From Toxonevra muliebris (Eukaryota; Arthropoda; Insecta; Diptera; Pallopteridae): a stretch of DNA of 64,000 nt. Below are positions 54,600 through 64,000 of the stretch, piece by piece; within the stretch, counting starts at the first letter, position 1, and every line of letters starts with the position of its first letter. A program made the translations under genes and the position numbers. The stretch lies in the NCBI GenBank assembly GCA_963691655.1, contig OY829328.1:75210400-75274399 (forward strand), read 5' to 3'. Under the pieces are notes generated by a model. That model worked only from the letters and a program-made list of their open reading frames with translations, was not told where the DNA came from and did no database searches.

Positions 54600-56950
54600 G
54601 AAGCAGAAATTCTGCTAAATCTAATTCTGCAATTAAAAGTCTATTGAGGTCTCTCAGAAATCTTTTATTATCGCCAAAAAAAACAAGCAATCGACAATCT
54701 ACTAGAATTCGATGTACTGTCACTGATTACAATCGAAAGAACTATTTAAAAACTAAAAAATTTGTGCTGATTGAAATTCAGCAACTTGAAATCCATAAAA
54801 AGCGTTCAGAAATTTCTAAGATTAGTAGAAAAAATTCTTTAAAAATGAAAAAATTCCGCTGAATTCTTTTCAGCTACCTAATGTTCGTAAAAAAAACCAT
54901 CCAAAATTTGTACTTTGGTAGAAAACACCATTTCAAACAAAAAAAAAATGTGCTGAATAAAATTCAGCACTTAAAAATTTATAACAGTTGATTAGAAATC
55001 TTTCATTTAAGTAGAACAAATTATTTAAAACAATTGAAATTCTGCTGAACTGAATTCAGCTAGCAAAAAATCTTGAAAAAGCTTACTGGAATTTTTCAAT
55101 TTGAGTGAAAAATTTACATAGAAAAAGTAAATTCTGCTGAATTGAATTCAGTAATCACAAATATAAAAACAATAATTGAGAAACCTATAGTTTTAATAAA
55201 AAATATAATCTAAAGAAAACAAAAATTAAGCTGAATCGCATACAACAAGCGAAAATCCTAAGAAGTTTGTTAGGAAGCTATTAATCGGAGAAGAAACAAT
55301 TTTTTAAAAAAGTAAAATTTCTGCTGAATGGAATTCATCGGAACCAAAATCTATAAAAAGATGATCAAAAATCTCTAATATGCAAATCTTTAATTAGAAA
55401 ATTCTGCGGAATTAAATTCAGCGCCCAAAAAAATCAATAATAAGTTCAGAAATCTCTAATATGAGTATAAAAAAATTTTAGAATTTGCTGAATTCAATTT
55501 AATCATCAAAAATTTGGAAGTAGCCTAATGTGAATGTATACAATTTTCAAGAATAAGAAAAAAATTCAGCTAAATCGAATTCAGCAATCGAAAATCTATA
55601 AGCAATGACTTGGGAATATTTACTTTTACCCAGATATACCCAATATTCTATATGTAATACATTTCAAAAATCTTTGGTTCGGATTAAGTGAGAATGAACT
55701 CAATCAAAATCAAAACTTTCTGGAGTGTATTACTGGCTTAACTCTAAAATATTGTTCAAAAATAGAAAAAATTCTGCTGAATACGGTTCACCAATCTTTA
55801 ATCTATTAGAAGTCCTTCGGAAATTTCAAGCTTATGTGGAAAAAGTTATAAAAATAAGTAAAAAATCTGCTGAATTGAATTTAGCGCTCAAACTATATAA
55901 AAAATCGTTCAAATATCCTTAATTTAATAAACAAAAATTATCTAAAAAGGAAAGATTTTATTGTGCCAAAAATCAGCAATCAGAAATCTATAAGAAATCA
56001 TTTAGAAACCTCATTACTAAAGATAGAAAGCTACAAAAGAAGAAAAAATTCTGCTGAATTGAATTCAGCGATCAAAAATATATGAGCATTCATTAAGAAA
56101 CCTATAGTTTTAGTAAAAAATATAATCTGAAGAAACAAAAATTAAGCTGAATCGAATTCAGCACGCAAAAATCTAAAGAAATTTAATGGGAAGCTATTGA
56201 TGAGAAATAAAAATTCTGCTGAGTAGAATTCAGCAGTCAAAAAGCTTTATCTTAAATCAAAAAAATTTCGCTGAATCAAATTCAGCGGCAAAAAAACTTT
56301 ATTATGAGTTCAGAAATCTTTTATATGAGTATAAAAAAAGTTTTTAGAACAAGAAAAAATTCTGCTGAATTCAATTAAGTGATCGAAAATTTGGAAATAG
56401 CCTGATTTGCGTACGAAAAATTTTCTCAAATAAGGAAAAATTTTGATAAATCGAATTGAAGTAAAATCAATTATCTAAAAGTAAAAAAAATACAGCTGAA
56501 TAGAGTTTATAATCTGAAATAAGTTACAAGTCATTGAGAAATCTCTGATTTAAGTGGGAAAAGTTTTATGAATAAGGGCAAATTCAGCTGAATAGAGTTT
56601 ATAATCTGAAATAAGTTCCAAGTCATTGAGAAATCTCTAACCTAAGTGAGAAAAGTTATATGAATAAGGAAAAAGTCTGCTGAATTGAATTCAGCATTCA
56701 AAGTTTATAAAAAGTATTACAAGAGTCTATAATTTAGGTAACAAAAACTATCTAAATAAGAAAGATTTCCCCATATTGGTAATCACAATCAGAAATCTAC
56801 CAAAAATCGTTTAGAAATTTAATTTTAAGTCGGAAAAACTACCGCAAAAAGAGTAAATTGTGCTGAATTGAATTATGTAAAAAGTTTATAAGAACCTGTT
56901 TAAAAATCTTTAGTTTAAATAGAAAAAATTATTGAATTTAGTTTATGATG
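54600..56950 (+). repeat. Decayed satellite with a recurrent palindrome
   Basis: A unit of roughly 90-110 bp recurs about 20 times. Each carries a GCTGAATTGAATTCAGC-like palindrome (clear examples near 54951, 55031, 55135, 55403, 56050, 56144, 56216, 56267, 56678), followed by ATC-AAAATCTATAA and a TTAG-AATC-type block. Copies are strongly diverged. Confidence 0.8.
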
Positions 56951-58510
56951 ACAATGAAAGTAACATATTGGTCTTAAAAAAAACATTGTACCAGGTCCAG
57001 GAGCTGTTTCGAGACTACAATTTCTCACTGATTAGCAAAAAATATCAATTGGCGACTCATTTCATACTGGGTAGGCAAATATGAACATATTAATATGATA
57101 ATTATGGCCTACATATTTATTTGATAAATTATGCATAGAAGACATAAAATATATAATATTTGGCAATCAATATTAACATTTTAATAGAAAATAATTAGTT
57201 ACTACTATGGTATAAAAATATGTACATATACAGTTAGAAGTTTTCAAAGAAAATCTATTAAATATTATATATATGCAGATATATAAATATGTGAGTGTAT
57301 TTGTGGCAATAATCAACATTAAAATCATTAATATTGAGACAGAAAAATAAATTAAATATTATGGCAATTCTTGGTTGCTATTTACATACAATTGTAGATA
57401 ACTACATATATGTAATTAAATGCGTTTCACGTACTTATATGTATACATATATATATGTACATTTAATTTGTATCTGCTTAAGTATTTACAAATACATTTG
57501 GATACATGCATATGTAAATTGTTAATCGTTAAAGGTTTAATGTGTGTGTGTGTCTGTTTCTAAATCTACAAATTACAATTGCATAGTGTGCCTTGTGATT
57601 TGTATGCTAAAATTCCGCATGTTAAATATGTAAATGTAGTATTTTACTGCCAACATCATCAGCGGATTCAAACAACCAAACCAACCAGCCAACCAATGAG
57701 CCAATCTAGCAATGATTGTAATAATGATGAGTATACGGAAAATTAGCACAACCTCAAGGAAAAATATGTTGTGCTTTCCATTTTTCCTGCGCAACTAATG
57801 TGCGTTTTTTGAAAGCAGATTGGCATTTATTGTACATAAATGAAATCAATTTCATTATCGTTAATTTTGTGTGCACATATGCACGATAAATCAACACAGA
57901 AAATAAAAAAATGGGAATACTTAGATCAGTTTTTTGTGTTGTTGTCAAACCAAAATTATAAATAAAATTATACCATATTTCGATAACGAAAGGGTGGAGT
58001 TAAAAAGATAAGAATCTTTACGCTAGCTAGAAATATATAGCTGCAGAAAAAAAATCCAAGACGATGTTATTTTTTTTTTAATATTGTCTCTGTAACTGTG
58101 ATGACAATTATTAGTGCTTCGTAAGTTCATGAAACAAACACAGGAACTCAAAACCAATTTAACCCTTTCAGATATTTGTCCACTACATTGGACGAGAGCA
58201 TACAACAAATATCGTGATACACACAGTAATTTGGATATAACATGATGGTCATACGAGACACTTTACCTGAGATTTCATTGCAGATACGTGTTTGCTGGCA
58301 TCAAATTAGGAGACGTGCAATTTTTAGATTTTTATTTCAAGCTGCTGATTTTTGTATCTGAGAGGGTTAATGTATTACAGCACATTTTAATTCATTCCAT
58401 TTCATTTCGTTTCCGTCCAATTAATTTCGACTTTTTTTATTCAAATCTAAGCCAATTCAAATCTAATATAATCCAATCTATTCCATTCAAATTTCATCGG
58501 ATCGAATCTA
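56951..58510. other. No gene seen
   Basis: AT-rich; TATA/TATG microsatellites near 57270 and 57440. A 70-bp C-rich patch with CAACCAACCA near 57670-57700. Confidence 0.55.
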
Positions 58511-58513
58511 ACA

Positions 58514-59849
58514 TTACCTTACTTACATTACATCACATCACATCACATCACATCACATCACATCACATCACATCACATTACATTACATTACATTACATTA
58601 CATTACGTTACGTTACGTTACGTTACATTACATTACATTACATTACATTACATTACATTACATTACATTACATTACATTACATTACATTACATTACATTA
58701 CATTACATTACATTACATTACATTACATTACATTACATTACATTACATTACATTACATTACATTACATTACATTACATTACATTACATTACATTACATTA
58801 CATTACATTACATTACATTACATTACATTACATTACATTTTATTACATTACATTACATTACATTACATTACATTACATTTTATTACATTACATTACATTA
58901 CATTACATTGCATTACATTACATTACATTACATTACATTCCTTTCCATTATATTACACTACATTACATTACATTACATTACATTACATTACATTACATTA
59001 CATTACATTACATTACATTACATTACATTACATTACATTACATTACATTACATTACATTACATTACATTACATTACATTACATTACATTACATTACATTA
59101 CATTACATTACATTACATTACATTACATTACATTACATTACATCACGTTACATTACATTACATTACATTCCTTTCCATTATATTACACTACATTACATTA
59201 CATTACATTACATTACATTACATTACAATACATTACATTACATTACATTACATTACATTACATTACATTACATTACATTACATTACATTACATTAAATTA
59301 CATTACATTACATTACATTACATTACATTACATTACATTACATTACATTACATTACATTACATTACATTACATTACATTACATTACATTACATTACATTA
59401 CATTACATTACATTACATTACATTACATTACATTACATTACATTACATTACATTACATTACATTACATTACATTACATTACATTACATTACATTACATTA
59501 CATTACATTACATTACATTACATTATATTACATTACATTATATTACATTACATTACATTATATTACATTACATTACATTACATTACATTACATTACATTA
59601 CATTACATTACATTACATTACATTACATTACATTACATTACATTACATTACATTACATTACATTACATTACATTACATTACATTGCATTACATTACATTA
59701 CATTAAATTACAGTACATTGCATTACATTACATTACATCGCATCACATCACATTACATTACATTACATTACATTGCATTACATTACATTACATTACATTA
59801 CATTACATTACATTACATTACATTACATTACATTACATTACATTACATT
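58514..59849 (+). repeat. Pentanucleotide array (ATTAC)n, about 1.3 kb
   Basis: Starts with (ATCAC)n (58529-58577), then nearly pure CATTA units to 59849, with scattered ATTTT, CTTTCC and TATTA variants. Any frame through it is open on the plus strand only because the unit has no in-frame stop. It is not the arthropod telomere repeat TTAGG. Confidence 0.97.
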
Positions 59850-59894
59850 CCAATCCATTGCAAAATTGATCCGCATTTTTTCCCGCTGACACAT

Positions 59895-59976
59895 TGTCGC
59901 CTGAGAATTGATTTGGCGTATGTGTGTGTACAAATTCGTATACCTATACGCCAAATCAATTCTCAGGCGACGATAT
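59895..59976. mobile_element. Hairpin element H, copy 2
   Basis: TGTCGCCTGAGAATTGATTT at the left and AAATCAATTCTCAGGCGACG at the right; TGGCGTAT / ATACGCCA inside. Same element as 43438-43521, lying directly after the ATTAC array. Confidence 0.75.
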
Positions 59977-59979
59977 TAA

Positions 59980-62288
59980 AAAAAAAAAAAGGAATTGAAT
60001 GCGGTTCAGAAGACTTAAAGATGCGCTTCAACTGATGCTCATCTCATTCACTGCATGCCACTGGGAATATCCATACACATATATAGACCGCTATAATTAT
60101 GTGTATATATAAACCTCTCTCTCTCACACATGTACACACACATTGTCATACACAAATACGAATGCGTATGTGTACATTAAATGAAAGCATTAGTAAAACA
60201 TTTAATTATAGCAATTAGCTAATTAGAGATTTCTAAAGGAAACACATAATAATATTTGATGATTTGATTCATTTTGAAAGAAAAAAAGAATTCTTACTTA
60301 CATACTTATGCATTATTTTCCAAATAAAATTGTTTCTTAGCTATGGCGAGCATCGGGCTTCTATAGTTCCTCACGTCGTATTGAAATTCCAATGGTTTTC
60401 ATATTAATTCTCTGCACTTTTATCTGGCTTATTTGTGAATAGAAATAGAACAAGTTTGTGCTGAACAGCATATGCGATTACGGTGGTTGAGCAGCTTTTT
60501 ACCTAGAACAGCATCACTAGCATTATTCCATCTTGCTTATTGCTTTTATTTGCTGTTAAAATCTGAAAAATCTATCAAGACATCATAATAAAAATATGTA
60601 TAAATCTGTGTGCAGAAAAGTTTTGCACAACTTTTAGTTAAGTTAGTTTTACCAAATATTTTAAGTAAACAGAAAAATTAAAAAGAAAAAACTCTTGCCA
60701 ATCATGCTAAATATAAAATGTAAACAGCTAAAGAATCAAATCAATTTATGACGTAAATCGTAAGTCGTCGGTAAAGGTACGCAAGCAAACATGCTACTTC
60801 ATTTTTACTGACTAATAAAATAAACTGTAAAATTTTCCTAGTACGTATACAATAGAGATGTGTACTTTTGATTTTCTTTAACGTTTCTTCTACTGCATGT
60901 ATATATATATATAGTTATAAAGCGCCTTAAAGTAGGCAAACATTTGAACAACTGAATTTTGCTAAGCATATAGCGAGAGAGAGAGAGAGAGTAAGGGAGA
61001 GATGAGGCAATAGAATTTGATATTTTACCTTCTTTTTACGAAACTTGAAGGCTAATCCTTTTGCTAAATAACGAGAGTTTCTAGACAAAAAATATATAAA
61101 ATAAAAATAGCAGCAACAACAAATACTGAAACAAGTTCAATTCATTTTATTACCTACTTTGCTGTTATTGCTATTGTTGCTGTTTATGCTGGCTGGCTGG
61201 TTGGTTGCTATTGCTACTTTAATACTTAATATTGTTGCTGTTGCAGCGATTTGTTTTCTAAACATCAACTTATAAATATAGGGTTCGACATTATACTTAC
61301 TTAATAATATAAAAGAATAAGGAGCACATATGTAGCTGAAGAGAGAAAGAGAAAGAAAGAGAGAGAATGAACAAACGCAAATGACGATGACGATGTCAAT
61401 ATGGATAAGAAAAAAAAAGAGAATATTAAGCAAACATATGTGAGTATGTGTATGTGCGTGCTGCTGTGTTTTCTTATATATGTGAGTCGTACTTGTGAAT
61501 GTATGTGTCGATTTTGTGAGAAACTAATACATACATACACACATTACTTACATTATTATCCTCTTTTTATATTGTTTACGCTAAGTATAAGCGACTTTTG
61601 TGTGAAGTTCATTGCAAATGTTGTTGCTGTTGTTGTTGTGTTTGTTGTTGTTGCTCTGTTGGCAGCATGACTGAATTATTTCAAATTGAAATTACAACAA
61701 AAAACAACTAAAGTAGGAATAGGAGTAACAGTAAACGACAACAACAACAGATATAATAATAATAATAATAGCAAGGAAAAAAAAGAGCATCAAAGATGAC
61801 ATGCATATATTTATGTGCTCATAAATAAATATCTACATACAAACGAGCATATATATATGTATAGATACACGTACATTTATTTATAGTAGCGGTACCAGAG
61901 TTTACAGTAGGAGGGGCAGTTGGTCAGACTTCAGGTATTTTTGTTCCTTCACTTAAACTTTGAATTCAAGAGCAGCTATCACGATTGCTTTGAAGACAGA
62001 TTTAGAGAAGGGGTTATCAATCGCGCTACCGCCTCTCTCGCTCTCATTTACAATGCATTTGCATTGTAAATGTATTGTAAAATATTGACGAGTAAATTGC
62101 AACCTCTTTAAAACATAATCTCTTTGTTAACCAGAAGTAATGATCTCTCTAAGAGAGCCAATAAGAATGGGAGGCGAAGGGAGAGAGGCTTTATTGTGTT
62201 ATCTCAAAATGACGAGCGATCGTGTTTTTTTTGTTTTTATTTCTCTTTTTGGAGGTCAAAATAATTTCTCTTTTCACAATTAGGTACT
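59980..62288. other. No gene seen
   Basis: GA tracts at 60974-60990 and 61339-61367, a GTT-rich patch at 61618-61655, TATA and TATG repeats. Frames are low-complexity. Confidence 0.6.
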
Positions 62289-62290
62289 TA

Positions 62291-63564
62291 AGGAGTGAGA
62301 TTGAAAAAATCTTAACACACGTTTTACTTAATAATTTTTTTTGGGTGTAAAATTTAAAAATTTCTTTGATCTAGTTATTTTTAATGACAAACATGTTGAT
62401 TTATTGTGAGTTTGATCAAAATGAGTGAAGAAAACGAAGTACGTCTTAAAATGATAAAAATTTTCAACAAAATCCAAATTGATCCTACAAAAAATTGGCC
62501 AAAGAATTGAAGGTCTAGCGTCAAACTGTTTCCAATGTTATCAAAGTTTCAGGAGAATTTGACCATCGATAGGAAACCTGGTTCGGGAAGAAAACAAGGA
62601 CCACATGATATTGGGAAAGCTAAGAAAATAGAAAGTATATTGAAAAGATCTCCAAACACATCTGGTAGAAAAGCTGCCCGGTTATCCCAGTGCTCTGACT
62701 ATTTGGTGCGAAAAGTTAAAGCCAATGCAGGTGTGAAAGCATACAAAGGCCAAAAAGTTCCAGACAGGAATGCTGCAAAAATGTAGACGCCAAAAGTAGG
62801 GCTCGGAAATTAAAATCGAATTTCATACAAAAATATTCATGTAGTAATGTAATGGACGACGAAACTTATCTACTGACAGATTTTACGCAGCTTCCGAGTC
62901 AAAATTTTTATATTGCTCTTACTCGAGCAAAAGTCGGAGAACAATTTAGAATCCAAAAGCAGACAAAATTTTCTAAAAAATTCCTGGTATGGCAAGCTAT
63001 ATGCAGTTGCGGCAAAACCAAGTCATTTGTTACAGTGGGTTCTATAAATACCGATATATGCATCAAAGAATGTTTGAAAAAAAGACTACTTCCTTTCATA
63101 AGACAACACAATGTGTCCACATATTTTTGGCCCAATTTAGCATCATGTCACTACGGCAAGAAAGCTCTGGAGTGGTACCAAAATAATAACATAGTTTTTG
63201 TACCAAGAGAGGCCAATCCTTCAAATTGTCCGGAGCTAAGACCAGTGGAGAGATATTGGGTTCTTGTGAAAAAAAACTTAAAGAGCACAAAAAAAGTGTC
63301 CCAAAATATCGAATATTCGATTTTAAAAGGGGATGGGCAAACTGTTCCAAAAAGTTGTCTGAAACAACTATCAAATCTCTCATGGAAGGCTTACCAAGAA
63401 AGGTCCACGAGTTCATAAATAGTGGTTAGAACTATAAAAGTTATATTTTTCTGTAATTTGTAAAATATTATCAATTAAATAAAAAAAGAAATCAAAACTT
63501 TAAGATCAACCGTTTAAAAATTATTGAATTTTATATATGTTAAGATTTTTTCGATCTCACTCCT
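62291..63564 (+). mobile_element. Tc1/mariner DD37E element, copy B
   Basis: 1274 bp flanked by TA (62289-62290 and 63565-63566). Terminal repeats AGGAGTGAGATTGAAAAAAT and, inverted from 63564, AGGAGTGAGATCGAAAAAAT continue CTTAACA, 27 bp with one mismatch. It is the best-preserved ends of the family in the window. Confidence 0.92.
62421..63429 (+). pseudogene. DD37E transposase, copy B, with catalytic D changed to N
   Basis: ATG at 62421 starts MSEENEVRLKMIKIFNKIQ. Frameshifts before KNWPKN and before KFQENLTIDRKPGSGRKQGP break the DNA-binding half, and a stop at 62784-62786 precedes the catalytic part. The frame 62852-63418 is open: MDDETYLLTDF has the first D. The second position reads YFWPNLASCH, so asparagine replaces the aspartate that copy A keeps (WPDLASCH). 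The last glutamate is in CPELRPVERYW, 37 residues further. Near 63330 the frame shifts again; the natural C-terminus reads SLMEGLPRKVHEFINSG and stops at 63427-63429. Inactive by several independent lesions. Confidence 0.88.
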
Positions 63565-63566
63565 TA

Positions 63567-63683
63567 TGCATGGTTTTCACTATGTCTTATTCCCTGTCAA
63601 AGAGAGAGAAAGAGAGAATTTTCTATATGAAATTTATTAACATGCTGAAGTTTGTTAACATTTGACATAGTGAAAACAAGGCA
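63567..63683. mobile_element. MITE family M, copy 4
   Basis: TGGTTTTCACTATGTC at the left mirrors GACATAGTGAAAAC at the right, with CCTGTCAAAGAGAGAG inside as in copy 2. It starts at the base after the TA flank of DD37E copy B. Confidence 0.6.
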
Positions 63684-63825
63684 AGTTTAAGAAGAAGTAC
63701 CAATTTCGATGGTTTATTTGATGCAACAGAAAGTAATTTGTTACCCGCTTGATAATTATCTCATGAATCCTAAGTACAATAGAGTAGGTACCCTACACTT
63801 TTTGGAAAAAGTGAGTATGCTTAAA

Positions 63826-64000
63826 TTATGGGAAAACGCTTATCAAAAATGGAATAATGCTTGTAAAAATGCTACAATATATCTGTCGAAAATGGGATAA
63901 TGTTTGTCAAACATATGAAAATGTTTGTAAAAATGGGATAACGTTTGTCAAAAATGGAAAAATGTTTGTCAAAAATGGGAAAACGCTTGTCAAAAGTGAA
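63826..64000 (+). repeat. Minisatellite, about 21-bp unit, cut by the window end
   Basis: TTTGTCAAAAATGGGATAAC-type units (AATGTTTGTCAAAAATGGAA, AACGCTTGTCAAAAGTG) repeat about seven times and run past position 64000. Confidence 0.8.

Noticed and set aside
57640..57665. Hammerhead-like CTGATGA on the minus strand
   Set aside because: No GAAA or cleavage triplet follows at the required distance.
58514..59849. Telomere-like repeat
   Set aside because: The unit ATTAC is not TTAGG or a known dipteran terminal repeat, and it is internal.
58288..60035. Two very long open frames (472 and 375 codons) of Y-I-T-L-H repeats
   Set aside because: They are translations of the ATTAC array, whose unit lacks stops in these frames; no protein signal.

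Overview
The window reads as repeat-dense, AT-rich nuclear DNA of an insect, most likely a brachyceran (higher) fly. This rests on the mobile-element mix (mellifera-type mariner, DD37E and DD37D Tc1/mariner relatives, hAT, RNase-H-bearing LINEs, Ty1/copia), on abundant GA/CT and CA/TATG microsatellites, and on the absence of any bacterial gene organisation. The species cannot be fixed from sequence alone. No intact cellular gene can be supported. One weak candidate for a terminal coding exon lies at 352-423, and the window may be largely intronic or intergenic.

Layout. 1-13 kb: a pogo-like TA-flanked element with a PHD-like finger (2451-3497), a complete-ended but dead DD37D (maT-like) element (3980-5262), a non-autonomous hAT element with a perfect 8-bp target duplication (7607-8479), and several small inverted-repeat elements. 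13-18.7 kb: a nest of retroelements, comprising a tRNA-derived SINE with target duplication, an old LINE split by a younger 5'-truncated LINE flanked by a 14-bp duplication, two further tRNA-like Pol III promoter cassettes, and a DD37E element (15428-18658) split by two LINE fragments. 19.7-25.8 kb: small inverted-repeat elements and two related hAT elements, one carrying a Ty1/copia remnant and another nested element. 27.3-30.3 kb: a decayed LINE on the + strand with endonuclease, reverse transcriptase, RNase H and zinc-knuckle remnants. 30.5-35.3 kb: a hammerhead-ribozyme-like motif, an 890-bp foldback element, and a hAT element inside a dispersed repeat. 37-45.7 kb: three tandem-repeat arrays (about 205 bp, 10 bp and an FRF-type decayed repeat) and a second hammerhead-like motif. 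46.6-52.2 kb: a DD37E element and a mellifera-type mariner nested in a hAT element. 54.6-60 kb: a palindrome-bearing satellite and a 1.3-kb ATTAC array. 62.3-64 kb: another DD37E copy, a small inverted-repeat element and a minisatellite cut by the window edge.

No pathway links these genes: every recognisable protein belongs to a transposase or a reverse transcriptase, and every one is broken by stops, frameshifts or deletions. The order of insertions can be read from the nesting. The most unusual signals are the two 49-nt hammerhead-ribozyme-like motifs at 30558-30606 (minus) and 45402-45450 (plus). They keep the full catalytic core while stems II and III differ by compensating changes.
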